From contig CANMSI010000001.1 in assembly GCA_947500575.1 (NCBI GenBank), positions 806,001 to 870,000 of the forward strand: a DNA stretch of 64,000 nt, in the 5' to 3' direction. Origin of the DNA: an uncultured Flavobacteriaceae bacterium (GTDB lineage: Bacteria > Bacteroidota > Bacteroidia > Flavobacteriales > Flavobacteriaceae). A program made the translations under genes and the position numbers. The notes under the pieces were generated by a model. The model was given only the letters and a program-made list of their open reading frames with translations, did no database searches and was not told the origin of the DNA. This document shows positions 7,400-17,682 of the stretch, piece by piece (the first letter of the stretch is position 1; each line of letters starts with the position of its first letter).

Positions 7400-8758
7400 T
7401 TAGGCATCCACCAGTGTTTTTACTTCTTCCATATCCAAGCCTCCATAGTTACCAGAACTCATTAATAATAATACTGAATTATCTAAGTTCTGATCAAAAA
7501 GAAAGCTTCTAAACCCAGCTGCATTTGTAAAAATCTGTATATCCTGCCGTTCAAAAGAATCAAAAATTTGTTGGGTAGTTACTTCCTTTAACTGCTTTAT
7601 TTTTACGGATTCTGGCAAATAAAATACGACGGCCACATCTGCTGCATCTAAAGCTCCTTTGTACTCTTTTAAAAATTCTGCATTAAAACTGCTATAAGTA
7701 TGCAATTCTAAGCATGCTATTAGCTTCCTACTAGGATATTGTTCTTTTACAGCTTGTGTAGTCGCGGCTACTTTACTAGGAGAATGTGCAAAATCCTTAT
7801 AGGCTACACTTTTTAATCCCTCTGCTATTTTTTCAAGGCGTTTTGAAGCCCCTTTAAATGTGCCGATAGCCTCATAAAAATCAGCTTCATCTATGCCTAT
7901 ATTTTGGCATATCCATTTTGCACCTGCTAGATTGCTTAGGTTGTGTTTTCCAAACACCTCTATAGGCATCTGTCCTTCGGGAGTTTCTAAAAGAGTTTGC
8001 CCATCTTCTACCTTATAAGCTGGGGTAGTATATGGAAGTTTGCGTATGGTATTTTCTGAAGCTTCAACCACTTTTTGCACTTCCAGATCCTCTTCATTAT
8101 AGGTAATACTTCCTCCTTTGACGATACTATCTACAAAAATCTGAAACTGCTCTACGTAATTTTCAAAGGTGGGGAATACGTTGATATGATCCCATGCAAT
8201 ACCGCTTAACAAGGCGATATTAGGTTGATATAAATGAAACTTAGGCCTTCTGTCTATGGGGGAAGAAAGATATTCATCTCCCTCAAGGATTATAAAATCG
8301 TTCTCTTCTGTTAAATGCACCATTCTTTCAAATCCATCCAACTGTGCGCCTACCATATAATCTACTTCTCTCCCATGATAATTAAGCACATGTAGAATCA
8401 TGGATGTAATGGTAGTTTTTCCATGACTTCCACCAATTACTACCCGAGTTTTGTTTTTAGATTGCTCGTATAAAAATTCTGGATAGGAGAAAATTTTAAC
8501 TCCTAATTCCTGCGCTTTTAATAATTCTGAATTATCTGGTTTTGCATGCATACCAAGAATCACAGCATCTAGCTTCTGATGTATTTTTTCTGGAAACCAA
8601 CCAAAAGATTCAGGAAGTAAACCTTTTGCAGCCAATCTACTTTTAGAGGGTTCAAAAATGACGTCATCACTTCCAGTAATTGTATATCCTTTATGGTGTA
8701 AAGCCAAAGCCAAATTATGCATGGCACTTCCTCCAATGGCAATAAAATGTATGTGCAT
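7400..8758 (-). CDS. mpl: UDP-N-acetylmuramate:murein-tripeptide ligase Mpl
   Basis: A Mur-ligase family protein of 452 residues. It has the N-terminal Rossmann motif HFIAIGGSAMHNLA, typical of MurC/Mpl, then the ATP-binding loop GGSHGKTTIT near residue 110. The central-domain segment is EGDEYLSSPIDRRPKF, and a C-terminal domain follows with KDFAHSPSK. Mpl ligates recycled L-Ala-gamma-D-Glu-meso-DAP to UDP-MurNAc in the cytoplasm, a peptidoglycan-recycling step. The DEYLSS/DRRPKF block and HSPSK, in place of MurC's DYGHHP-type segment, favour Mpl over MurC. It is transcribed from its own promoter (TATCTTTG at 8780-8787), divergent from the methyltransferase gene. Confidence 0.9.
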   Translation of the reverse strand: MHIHFIAIGGSAMHNLALALHHKGYTITGSDDVIFEPSKSRLAAKGLLPESFGWFPEKIHQKLDAVILGMHAKPDNSELLKAQELGVKIFSYPEFLYEQSKNKTRVVIGGSHGKTTITSMILHVLNYHGREVDYMVGAQLDGFERMVHLTEENDFIILEGDEYLSSPIDRRPKFHLYQPNIALLSGIAWDHINVFPTFENYVEQFQIFVDSIVKGGSITYNEEDLEVQKVVEASENTIRKLPYTTPAYKVEDGQTLLETPEGQMPIEVFGKHNLSNLAGAKWICQNIGIDEADFYEAIGTFKGASKRLEKIAEGLKSVAYKDFAHSPSKVAATTQAVKEQYPSRKLIACLELHTYSSFNAEFLKEYKGALDAADVAVVFYLPESVKIKQLKEVTTQQIFDSFERQDIQIFTNAAGFRSFLFDQNLDNSVLLLMSSGNYGGLDMEEVKTLVDA

Positions 8759-8779
8759 ATAATTTTATTATTGAGCATA

Positions 8780-8787
8780 CAAAGATA
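8780..8787 (-). promoter_or_regulatory. -7 box of the mpl promoter
   Basis: On the minus strand this octamer reads TATCTTTG, a full match to the Bacteroidota TAnnTTTG -7 element. It is 21 bp before the mpl start codon, giving a leader of roughly 15 bases. No convincing TTTG -33 element is visible at the usual spacing. Confidence 0.55.
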
Positions 8788-8902
8788 GGAATTGAGTAAG
8801 TGAATAAAAATTCTAAATAAGGAAGATAGATGGACAAAAAAACAAGCAATTTCAAGGGATAAATACGTACCTTAGATAGGGCTTATAGGAGATCTAAATA
8901 AG

Positions 8903-9733
8903 ATGAAAAAAACAATAGAAATACACGAAACAGCTTTTGTTACTTCGGCCTTTAGAGCAAGTAATGTTGCGCTGAGCAAAGATTGCTTCGCAGCTCTCTG
9001 GGCCAATGAAAAAACAGATGCACATGCCAAAGAATATGTAGAAGAGGTTTCCAAATACGAACCTATAGCACATTGTTTACGAAATCGTTATTTTTTTGAA
9101 ACTATCCAATCCTTATTCAAACAGAAAAAAATTGAAGTACTTATCAATTTTGGGGCCGGCTTTAGCATGTATCCTTTTTTATTAGATCAGGGCTTAGAAC
9201 ATATAGAAATTGATCAAGATGATGTAATAGCATACAAGAAAGAGAGAATTTTTAAATGGATGCAAGAAGGGAAGTTGCCAGAACGAAAAATTGAATATAT
9301 ATCTACAGATTTTAATGAATCTAAGGAGGCTGAACTATTCATCAAAGTTCAAAAAATTAAAAAAGGAAGGTCCTGTTTTATCCTTATTGAAGGGGTGCTC
9401 TTCTTCATTGATAAAGAAGACACATTGAGGTTGTTTGAGCTCTTTAAAAAGATACAAAACACTGAAGATTATATAGGAAGCGTTTCATTTAAAAAAGAAT
9501 TAGAACATACCCTTGGCTTTCAAAAGATGATCTCCTTTATTGAGAAAAATTTAGTAGCTAATCAAAAGTTTCAATATCAAACAATTAATGATGATTTTTA
9601 TAACCAACTCGGCGGCTATGAATTAATAGATCAAAAAGATCATCATAGCCTTGGAAAAATCTACGGATCAGACCTGATCTTTAAAAAAGACATTTTACTT
9701 AATGAACAGATGTATCTTTTAAAAAAAAATTAA
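8903..9733 (+). CDS. LCM/PPM-type SAM-dependent methyltransferase
   Basis: The 276-residue protein has the leucine carboxyl methyltransferase (LCM, PPM1/Tcmp) family pattern: an N-terminal helical region (ASNVALSKDCFAALWANEK), a SAM-binding strand-loop INFGAGFSMYPFLL where the usual GxGxD-like loop lies, an acidic end of strand 2 (HIEIDQDDV), and the family signature ILIEGVLFFIDKE. Bacterial members methylate carboxyl or hydroxyl groups of small molecules, but the substrate here cannot be predicted. It is followed after 14 bp by a cupin gene in the same direction, so the two form a probable operon. The segment AGGAG about 12 bp upstream of the ATG is one of the few purine-rich ribosome-binding candidates in the window. 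Confidence 0.75.
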   Translation: MKKTIEIHETAFVTSAFRASNVALSKDCFAALWANEKTDAHAKEYVEEVSKYEPIAHCLRNRYFFETIQSLFKQKKIEVLINFGAGFSMYPFLLDQGLEHIEIDQDDVIAYKKERIFKWMQEGKLPERKIEYISTDFNESKEAELFIKVQKIKKGRSCFILIEGVLFFIDKEDTLRLFELFKKIQNTEDYIGSVSFKKELEHTLGFQKMISFIEKNLVANQKFQYQTINDDFYNQLGGYELIDQKDHHSLGKIYGSDLIFKKDILLNEQMYLLKKN

Positions 9734-9747
9734 TCTAACACAGAAAA

Positions 9748-10065
9748 ATGGATATTAAATTAGCAGACATCGCTTACAAAGAAATTATGCCTGGATATCA
9801 TGGCCAACTTATTCATACAGAAAATATGACATGGGCCTTTTGGACCGCAGATAAGGGTGCTGAAGTACCAGAGCATTCGCATATGAATGAACAAGTAATG
9901 CAGGTGATAGAAGGAAGTTTTGAATTTACACTGAATGGTGTTACAAAAGTCTATGAGCCAGGCATGTTAGTGGTAATTCCAGCTCATGCTCCCCATAGCG
10001 GAAAAGCCCTAACTCCATGTAAATTATTAGATGTTTTTAGTCCTGCAAGGGAAGAATATAAATGA
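9748..10065 (+). CDS. Small single-domain cupin protein
   Basis: A 105-residue conserved cupin barrel. Motif 1 is PEHSHMNEQVMQVIEGSFEF (two His and a Glu expected to bind metal) and motif 2 is PGMLVVIPAHAPHSG (the third His). The length is standard for stand-alone cupins such as those tied to isomerase, dioxygenase or sugar-binding roles; no substrate is implied by the sequence. It lies 14 bp after the methyltransferase gene in the same orientation, which suggests a joint metabolic role. Its stop is 1 bp from the end of the converging TPR gene, with no hairpin between them. Confidence 0.8.
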   Translation: MDIKLADIAYKEIMPGYHGQLIHTENMTWAFWTADKGAEVPEHSHMNEQVMQVIEGSFEFTLNGVTKVYEPGMLVVIPAHAPHSGKALTPCKLLDVFSPAREEYK

Positions 10066-10066
10066 T

Positions 10067-10945
10067 TTATAAAACCATTACTTTTTCTTTCTCTTCCAAA
10101 GCTTGTTCAAATTCTGGTTGCAGATCCAGGGATTTATTTATCCATTTCATGGCAGTTTGCTTGTCGCCAGAATGCCTGTATAATTTTGCCATTCTATAGT
10201 ACGCCCACTCCAAGGGCACACCGTCCAATACAGAATAATTCTCAATGTACTGCCGCATATGATAAATTCCCTTAGGTACTTTTAATTTATAATCCCCACT
10301 TACTTTTCCGATTTGGTAGTGCAACTGGTTTCTATCCACCCTTCCAAGATCATCCACATATTTCATGGCTTTCAAATAATACTCTTTAGCTTTTTTTGGC
10401 GCATCGTCATACTCAGATACATATCCCAAGGCCAAGTATCCATCAATAGGAGAAAGTACTTTTAGTTCGTTCGCATAGTCATATGCCTTAGACGTATTTC
10501 CACCAACAATGCCAGGTAAAGAAATATACATATCTACCAACGCCCATCTTGTATTTAAATGATTTTCATCTAAACTAGCGGCTTTTAAAAATGCCCCCTT
10601 AATCCTTCCAACCAAAGTTAGTGCCCCTATTTTATTAATACTCTGAGCCTTTCTTGCCAAAACACCTCCATATCTAAATTGATATTCTGCATTTTTAGGG
10701 TTCTTTTTAGTAAGCTCTCTATAGATATCAATTGCTTCATCCCATTTTCCTTGATGTCCATACACTTCTCCCAGAAGGTTCTTTATTTGAACATTATTCG
10801 AAGTATCTAATGCTTCTTCCAATAATTCTTCGGCTAGTCGGTATTCCTTTTCATTTATATAGTTTTTTGCTTTATGCACTATTCCTTCTTGAGCTTGGGT
10901 AGCAAAAAACAAGAAAAAAGCGCTAAGAAATAGAAAAGATCTCAT
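10067..10945 (-). CDS. Exported tetratricopeptide-repeat protein
   Basis: A signal peptide (MRSFLFLSAFFLFFATQAQ) is followed by about 270 residues of helical repeats. TPR-like units are visible at EYRLAEELLEEALDTSNN, WDEAIDIYRELTKKNPKNAE, AKEYYLKAMKYVDD and KQTAMKWINKSLDLQPEFE. A longer intermediate region, with GGNTSKAYDYANELK, breaks the array. The protein probably acts in the periplasm as a protein-interaction scaffold. It is a single gene converging on the cupin; its start is 166 bp from the divergent macroglobulin gene. Confidence 0.8.
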   Translation of the reverse strand: MRSFLFLSAFFLFFATQAQEGIVHKAKNYINEKEYRLAEELLEEALDTSNNVQIKNLLGEVYGHQGKWDEAIDIYRELTKKNPKNAEYQFRYGGVLARKAQSINKIGALTLVGRIKGAFLKAASLDENHLNTRWALVDMYISLPGIVGGNTSKAYDYANELKVLSPIDGYLALGYVSEYDDAPKKAKEYYLKAMKYVDDLGRVDRNQLHYQIGKVSGDYKLKVPKGIYHMRQYIENYSVLDGVPLEWAYYRMAKLYRHSGDKQTAMKWINKSLDLQPEFEQALEEKEKVMVL

Positions 10946-11111
10946 AAGTTTCTTTAAAAGTCTCCGTTTAGTCGAATTAGAGACCTAAACCTTATCCATA
11001 ACTATTTTCTTTTGAGAATCGTACGTATTGGCTCACTCAAAATAGGTGTACACTCATTTAATATTGTGCCAAATGGTAGTTTCTATAGCTTTGTTCACTA
11101 AATTTAAGCTT

Positions 11112-14100
11112 ATGAAGCAGTTCATCACATTATGTATCATCTTATTGTTTACACCAATGACGCAAGCGCAACAGAATGACAACTCGTATTCCGAATTATG
11201 GAAAGAGGTCCAAAAATTTGAAAACGAGGCACTCACTAAATCAGCGTTGCAAGTGGTTCAGGGTATTTCCGAAAAAGCAAGAAAAGAAGAAAATACAGCA
11301 CAAATAGTAAAAGCCTTGATATATACTTCTAAATACGCCCTGATATTAGAAGAAGATGCGCAGCTTAAAATAATTAACGACTTTAAAGCAGAAATTGAGA
11401 ACAGTACCTTTCCCACCAAAAATATATTAGAAAGTTACCTCGCAAATTTATATTGGCAATATTTTCAACAGAATAGATATCGGTTTTATAATAGGACGAA
11501 AACAGAAACAAAAGTGGATCTCAATGATTTTAGAACCTGGGATTTGACTACTTTATTTTCGGAAATTCGTTTGCATTTTGATCGTTCTTTGGAAAATACA
11601 GCTGGTTTGCAAAAAGAGAATCTCCAAAAGTTTCTTCTAATTCTGGATGAACAGAAAAACTCTAAGAACATCCGACCTTCACTTTATGATCTCCTGTCGC
11701 ATACAGCATTACAGTTTTACAAAACCAATGAAAATTCCATTACCAGACCCGCTTATAAGTTTAAAATAAACGATTCTGATTTACTGTGCGAAGCGAATTC
11801 ATATGTATCCTTGAACATTAATTCTCAAGACGAAACATCTCTTCAATTAGACGCGCTGCAATTATTTCAAAAATTAATACAATTTCATCTCCCAAAAGCA
11901 CCATCTTCCGCTTTTGTACATGTAGACCTTGAGCGACTACAGTTTATATATCAAAATGCTACTTTCGAAAATAAAGAGCAGTATTATTTAGATGCATTAG
12001 AAAATTCTGCTGCACGTTTTAAAGATCATGCTATTGCCGCACTGTACTCCTATGAAATTGCGAGTGTTCTCCATCAGAACGGAAATGCTTATCAGCCAAA
12101 AACAGCTCCAGAAAACCAATGGAAGCATAAAGAGGCCTTGGACCTTTGTGAAGAAATTATCAAAAAATACCCCAATAGTCTAGGAGCAGAAAAGTGCAAA
12201 GCTTTAAAAACAACTATACTAAGCAGAAATATCCAAATTCAAACGGAGCAGTATTTGCCTGTAAATGCAGCTGCTAAAGTATTGGTAACTCATAAGAATC
12301 ATAAAGAACTTCAATTAACCGCTTACCGTATTACCCAAAGCGAACTTAAAAAGCTTGGTGAAGTCTACCAGCAAGAAAAAAAATTAGCATTCATTCAGGA
12401 ATTAGTTGTAGAAAGACGGTGGGAAACAATGCTAAAGAATGAAGGAGATTACCAAAATCATACTACTGAAGTACTTGTACCTTCTTTAAAAAATGGAGGG
12501 TATATTATTTTAGCAGCCCCAAAAGATACCACAAGTGACAATGGGACTTTTGCCTATGCGCATGTGTATGTAACAGATTTGGTCTTGGTAGAAAATCAAA
12601 CAAGGGGTGAACATTTTTTTCAGGTAATTGATAGAAATACTGGAACGCCCAAAGTCGGTGCAAGTATTAAATTCACCTACAAAACAGATTACAGAGGCTC
12701 TTATAAAAGCAAGACCCTAACCTCTAATAAAGATGGTATTGTGCGTCCAGTAACCGGCACTCAAAACTGGCGAGATGTAAGTGTTTATATAAAACATAAA
12801 GATGATGTAGCCTATTTTGGACAATATTACGTTTACCAAAAAAATCGTAATTCCAACTCCTACAAGACCAATTATGCAGCTTTCTTGTTCACGGATAGAA
12901 GCATTTATAGACCTGGACAACCCATTTACTTTAAAGGTATTGCCATAGAGCGTACCCAAAACCAGACTGGGGTAAAAGAAGACATCCCCGTTATTGTAAG
13001 CATGCACGATGTAAACGGACAGGAAGTTGGAACACAAAACTTTGTTACCAACGAATTCGGCTCTTTTACAGGAGAGTTTATAATTCCTAACAGCGGACTA
13101 ACCGGAAATTTTTCTTTGCGCGTAAATTCCCAAACTGTAGCCTTAAATGGGTATAGTAATTTCTCCGTGGAAGAGTACAAACGACCTAAATTTGAAACCT
13201 CTTTTGAAGCCGTTACTGAAACCTATAAGGTAAATGACAGTGTTACTATAAAAGGCACAGCGATGGCATACGCCGGAAGTGCTATTACAGATGCCAAAGT
13301 AAATTACAGAGTACAAAGAGTAGTTTATTACCCACGTTGGTATTATTGGTATAGACCATATTTCAATAGCACGCCGCAAGAATTAAGCAATGGGGAAGTA
13401 ATTACAGATGCTTCAGGGAAATATGAAATTACCTTCAAAGCACAACCAGATCTAAGTGCCTCCAAGGAGAATCTTCCTGTATTTAGTTATCAAATTACTG
13501 CTGATGTCACAGACATTAATGGAGAAACACATAGTACCTCAACTGTTGTAAGTGTAGGCTATCATGCACTTACTGCTAACATTTATATTCCAGATTTAAT
13601 AGATAAAGACAAAAAAGAGAATTCATTTTCCATTTCCACTTCCAACCTCAATGGACAATTTGTTCCAGCAAAAGGAGTATTAAAAATATACAAGCTTGAA
13701 GCTCCAAAACAGGTGGTAAGAACTCGTCCATGGGAAGCTCCAGATTATAAGTCCTTTACCAAGAGTAAATTCCATGAACTATTTCCTTATGAAGCATACG
13801 AAAATGAAGACAACGCTTCTCTTTGGAAAAAGGGAGAAATGGTGTGGAAAGGAAACTTTGACACTGAAAATAGCAAGGAAGTATTTTTGAAAAATCTTAA
13901 AAAATGGACTTCAGGAAAATATGCAATCACCTTGGAGACCAAAGATAAATTTGGTCAAGAAGTAAAAGATGAAGCCCGATTTGCTCTTTTTAGTCCTAAA
14001 GATCAAAAGCTTGCAGACCAACAATTGTTTCAGATTAAAACAGACAAAAGTTCTTATATGCCTGGAGACGAAGTAATTCTTACGCTGGCATCCGCGGCAA

Positions 14101-17100
14101 AAAATATAGCAGTCACAGTATTAGTAGAGAAGGATCAACGAATTGTTGATACACAAATCATCCATCTGAAAAATAGCAGTAAACGGATTAGCATACCTGT
14201 AACAAAAAACGATATTGGTGGTTTTGTAATTCACTATAGTTTTGCGGCTTTCAATACATTTAAAGGAAGTTCTATTGGCGTTACCATTCCATACCCAAGT
14301 ACCAGTCTAGAAATTGAAACTACCACGTTCAGAGACAAATTAAAACCAGGAACCGATGAGGAGTGGAGTTTCAAAATAAAAGGCCCTAAGGGCGATAAAG
14401 TAGTGGCTGAGTTATTAGCCAGTATGTATGACACTTCTTTGGATACTTTTAGAGGTCATTCCTGGGGATTTAATCCAATCTACCAACCCTATTATTACGC
14501 CAGTAGTACCGCCAATGCATACCGTTCTTTTGGCATTACTAGTTTTAGTGCTTATAACCCAAATCCTAGTTACTCCTATCGTGCCCAATATTATGACACT
14601 TTCAATTGGTTTGGACTTTATTTTGGACAAGCAGCAGCCTATGGAGGTAGAAGAAGAATGATGAAATCTGCGGCAGTAGGAAGTGTTTCTGCAGATGATA
14701 TGGATATGGAATTAAATGAGGTGGCAGTAGCGGGTTTAGCAGATGCACCTGAGGGAGCCCCAAGAGATGAGCTAAGGAATAAAGAGGATAGCACTGCACA
14801 ACAAAAACCTGTAGAACAAGTGGAAGAAAAGGATGCAACTTCCGAGAATGAAACTGTTCAGATTAGAAAAAATCTACAAGAAACTGCATTTTTCTTTCCA
14901 CAATTAAAGACAGATGAAGAAGGAAATGTCTCTTTTAGTTTTACCACGCCTGAAGCATTAACCAAATGGCGTTTACAGTTATTAGCCCATACAAAGACTT
15001 TGGAAACTACAACAATGTCTATGGAAGCTGTAACTCAAAAAGAGCTGATGGTTATTCCTAATGCTCCTCGTTTTCTAAGAGAAGGCGACTTAATTACGAT
15101 TAGCACTAAGATTGCCAACCTTACGGAGAAATCATTGACTGGAACTGCAGAACTACAATTAATAGATGCCGTTACTGGAAAGAACATTGATGCTGCTTTA
15201 GATAATTCCGATCATCAAAAAAGTTTTGAAGTAGCAGCAAAAGGGAATACACAAACATCTTGGAGCTTAAAAATTCCAAATGGCATTCAAGCTGTACAAT
15301 ACACGGTAGTTGCTAAAACATCTGATTTTAGTGATGGAGAACAAAACCTCTTGCCCGTTCTTAGCAACCGCATGTTGGTTACAGAAACAATGCCAATGTG
15401 GGTGCGTAGTAATCAAAAGAAAACCTTTGTTTTAGAGAAGCTTAGAGACAATACATCTAAAAGTTTAAAGCACCATAAGTTGAGCTTAGAGATAACCTCT
15501 AATCCTGCCTGGTATGCCGTGCAAGCACTTCCATATCTTATGGAATATCCTTATGATTGCAATGAGCAAACATTCTCTAGATATTATGCCAACACGCTAG
15601 CAAGCCATATTGCTAATTCGAACCCTAGCATACGTGAAGTTTTTGATCAATGGGCACATACAGATGCTCTTTTAAGTAATTTAGAAAAGAACCAAGAATT
15701 AAAATCTCTTTTAATTCAGGAAACTCCTTGGTTACGAGATGCACAATCAGAAACAGAACAAAAGAAACGCATAGCCTTATTATTTAACCTTAATAAGATG
15801 AAAAATGAGCAGGCAAATGCGCTCAATAAGTTAAGGAACAATCAGTATCCTTCAGGAGGGTGGCCTTGGTTCAAGGGCGGTAGAGAAAATCGTTTTGTTA
15901 CCCAACATATCATTACTGGCTTAGGGCATTTAAAACAACTGAAAGTTGCTTTCCCAAAAGATGGCACACAGCAAATGATTGAAAAGGGTATTCAATATCT
16001 GGATGCAGAATTCGTAAAAGAGTACGAATACATGAAGAAACATGCTAGCAATCTAAACGAGGATCATCTGAGTTATACGCAATTATACTATTTATACATG
16101 CGCAGTTTCTTCCCAGAGATAGTAGCATCTAAAAAAGTAAAAGAGATCACGGGGTACTATAAAGGGCAATCGCAAAAGTATTGGACGAGTAGAAGTTTAT
16201 ATGCAAAAGGCTTACTAGCCCTATCATTATATAGAATGGAAGATGAGAAAACAGCAGGTAAAATATTAAAGTCATTAAAACAAAATAGCATTACTAGCGA
16301 AGAACTAGGAATGTATTGGAAAGAAAATTCTAATTCTTGGTATTGGTATCAGGCTCCCATTGAAACACAGGCGCTGCTTATAGAAGCTTTTTCAGAAATA
16401 GAAAATGATATAACTACTATTGATAATCTAAAAATTTGGTTGCTAAAGAATAAGCAAACCAACCAGTGGAAAACTACCAAAGCTACTACGGAAGCGGTGT
16501 ATGCCCTTCTATTACAAGGCAGTGATTGGTTATCTGTTACAGATGCTGTAGAGGTGCTTATAGGAGGAGAAAAAATAGACCCTTCCAAACTGGAAAATGT
16601 GAAAGTAGAAGCTGGTACGGGTTATTACAAGACAGCATGGAATGGCAGTGAAGTGACATCCAAAATGTCTGAAGTAAGCATTCGTAAAAATGGAAATGGT
16701 ATTGCTTGGGGAGCACTCTATTGGCAGTATTTTGAGGATCTAGATAAGATTAGCTCGGCAGAAACTCCTTTAAAGCTGCAAAAAAAGTTGTTTTTAAAGA
16801 AGAACACGGACGTTGGAGAAGAAATCTCAGAAATTACCGAGAAAACTACTTTAAAAGTAGGTGATTTGGTGCGGGTTCGTATTGAATTAAGAGTTGATAG
16901 AGCAATGGAGTTTGTGCATATGAAAGATATGCGTGCTTCTGGCTTGGAACCTTTGAACGTAATTTCTCGTTATAAATGGCAAGATGGCCTTGGTTATTAC
17001 GAAAGCACCAAAGATGCTAGCACTAACTTTTTCTTTGATTATTTACCTAAAGGTGTATTTGTTTTTGAATATGACTTAAGGGTGAACAATGCAGGAAACT

Positions 17101-17189
17101 TTAGCAATGGCATCACTACTATTCAAAGTATGTATGCACCAGAATTTAGCAGTCATAGTGAAGGTGTAAGAATTGCCATTGAGCAATAA
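11112..17189 (+). CDS. Bacterial alpha-2-macroglobulin with thioester motif
   Basis: A very large exported protein of 2025 residues. I start it at the ATG at 11112 because this gives a clean signal peptide (MKQFITLCIILLFTPMTQAQ); the open frame extends 66 bp further upstream. Features in order: a helical N-terminal extension of about 350 residues; MG domains, including the MG2 signature IYRPGQPIYFKG near residue 600; a Gly/Arg/Met-rich flexible segment near residues 1180-1230, a candidate bait region; the A2M signature FTTPEALTKWRLQLLAHT near 1285; and an intact thioester motif CNEQ (Cys1483-Gln1486) followed by an alpha-toroid complement-like domain. Bacterial homologues are thought to trap attacking proteases in the periplasm. 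No penicillin-binding protein 1C gene is adjacent, unlike the enterobacterial arrangement. No lipobox is visible. Confidence 0.9.
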   Translation: MKQFITLCIILLFTPMTQAQQNDNSYSELWKEVQKFENEALTKSALQVVQGISEKARKEENTAQIVKALIYTSKYALILEEDAQLKIINDFKAEIENSTFPTKNILESYLANLYWQYFQQNRYRFYNRTKTETKVDLNDFRTWDLTTLFSEIRLHFDRSLENTAGLQKENLQKFLLILDEQKNSKNIRPSLYDLLSHTALQFYKTNENSITRPAYKFKINDSDLLCEANSYVSLNINSQDETSLQLDALQLFQKLIQFHLPKAPSSAFVHVDLERLQFIYQNATFENKEQYYLDALENSAARFKDHAIAALYSYEIASVLHQNGNAYQPKTAPENQWKHKEALDLCEEIIKKYPNSLGAEKCKALKTTILSRNIQIQTEQYLPVNAAAKVLVTHKNHKELQLTAYRITQSELKKLGEVYQQEKKLAFIQELVVERRWETMLKNEGDYQNHTTEVLVPSLKNGGYIILAAPKDTTSDNGTFAYAHVYVTDLVLVENQTRGEHFFQVIDRNTGTPKVGASIKFTYKTDYRGSYKSKTLTSNKDGIVRPVTGTQNWRDVSVYIKHKDDVAYFGQYYVYQKNRNSNSYKTNYAAFLFTDRSIYRPGQPIYFKGIAIERTQNQTGVKEDIPVIVSMHDVNGQEVGTQNFVTNEFGSFTGEFIIPNSGLTGNFSLRVNSQTVALNGYSNFSVEEYKRPKFETSFEAVTETYKVNDSVTIKGTAMAYAGSAITDAKVNYRVQRVVYYPRWYYWYRPYFNSTPQELSNGEVITDASGKYEITFKAQPDLSASKENLPVFSYQITADVTDINGETHSTSTVVSVGYHALTANIYIPDLIDKDKKENSFSISTSNLNGQFVPAKGVLKIYKLEAPKQVVRTRPWEAPDYKSFTKSKFHELFPYEAYENEDNASLWKKGEMVWKGNFDTENSKEVFLKNLKKWTSGKYAITLETKDKFGQEVKDEARFALFSPKDQKLADQQLFQIKTDKSSYMPGDEVILTLASAAKNIAVTVLVEKDQRIVDTQIIHLKNSSKRISIPVTKNDIGGFVIHYSFAAFNTFKGSSIGVTIPYPSTSLEIETTTFRDKLKPGTDEEWSFKIKGPKGDKVVAELLASMYDTSLDTFRGHSWGFNPIYQPYYYASSTANAYRSFGITSFSAYNPNPSYSYRAQYYDTFNWFGLYFGQAAAYGGRRRMMKSAAVGSVSADDMDMELNEVAVAGLADAPEGAPRDELRNKEDSTAQQKPVEQVEEKDATSENETVQIRKNLQETAFFFPQLKTDEEGNVSFSFTTPEALTKWRLQLLAHTKTLETTTMSMEAVTQKELMVIPNAPRFLREGDLITISTKIANLTEKSLTGTAELQLIDAVTGKNIDAALDNSDHQKSFEVAAKGNTQTSWSLKIPNGIQAVQYTVVAKTSDFSDGEQNLLPVLSNRMLVTETMPMWVRSNQKKTFVLEKLRDNTSKSLKHHKLSLEITSNPAWYAVQALPYLMEYPYDCNEQTFSRYYANTLASHIANSNPSIREVFDQWAHTDALLSNLEKNQELKSLLIQETPWLRDAQSETEQKKRIALLFNLNKMKNEQANALNKLRNNQYPSGGWPWFKGGRENRFVTQHIITGLGHLKQLKVAFPKDGTQQMIEKGIQYLDAEFVKEYEYMKKHASNLNEDHLSYTQLYYLYMRSFFPEIVASKKVKEITGYYKGQSQKYWTSRSLYAKGLLALSLYRMEDEKTAGKILKSLKQNSITSEELGMYWKENSNSWYWYQAPIETQALLIEAFSEIENDITTIDNLKIWLLKNKQTNQWKTTKATTEAVYALLLQGSDWLSVTDAVEVLIGGEKIDPSKLENVKVEAGTGYYKTAWNGSEVTSKMSEVSIRKNGNGIAWGALYWQYFEDLDKISSAETPLKLQKKLFLKKNTDVGEEISEITEKTTLKVGDLVRVRIELRVDRAMEFVHMKDMRASGLEPLNVISRYKWQDGLGYYESTKDASTNFFFDYLPKGVFVFEYDLRVNNAGNFSNGITTIQSMYAPEFSSHSEGVRIAIEQ

Positions 17190-17255
17190 AGCAACTTCCT
17201 TTGTAAGGAATGAGGGTTTTTCTATACCATTTATAGGAACCAATACAAACATCTT

Positions 17256-17633
17256 ATGAATGCTAAAGTCTTATTAATCCTAAGAATCCTTTTTGGACTG
17301 TTTCTTGTACTCTTTGGATCTAACAAATTTTTAAATTTCCTTCCTCCATTCGAAGGAATGTCGGAAACGGCGATTACCTATTTTGAAAGCTTAACGGCTG
17401 CAAAAGTATTGTTGCTTGTTGGAATTGTTGAAACCTTAGCCGGGTTATCCTTGCTTATAAACAAATTTAGTTCGCTAATGATGGTTATTCTGATGAGTGT
17501 TTCAGTAAATGCTGTCTTATTTCACTTAAGCCTTGATATTGCTAATATAGCGCCAGCATTGGTATTATTAAGTCTGAATATAGTTTTATTATATGCGCAC
17601 AAAGAGCGGTATAGAGCAATGCTGCTTCCGTAA
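17256..17633 (+). CDS. DoxX-like four-helix membrane protein
   Basis: The product (125 residues) has four hydrophobic segments, the first of which (LRILFGLFLVLFGSNKFLNF) carries the DoxX/DUF-type start with an FGxNKF motif; the second contains LLLVGIVETLAGLSLLINKF. It is an inner-membrane protein of the DoxX-like superfamily, whose members have loosely defined redox or quinone-linked roles. It is a solitary gene 66 bp after the macroglobulin gene and converges on the LytTR response regulator gene. No terminator hairpin of note separates the latter two. Confidence 0.75.
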   Translation: MNAKVLLILRILFGLFLVLFGSNKFLNFLPPFEGMSETAITYFESLTAAKVLLLVGIVETLAGLSLLINKFSSLMMVILMSVSVNAVLFHLSLDIANIAPALVLLSLNIVLLYAHKERYRAMLLP

Positions 17634-17682
17634 AACAAACGCACCGCAATAGATAGGAAAGTAAGAAAGAAGATAACTAATG

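Noticed and set aside
14428-14661. 77-codon plus-strand ORF in another frame of the macroglobulin gene
   Set aside because: It is entirely inside the macroglobulin frame, has no start context, and its composition (runs of Leu/Val/Ile) is what the second frame of that Tyr/Ser-rich region gives.
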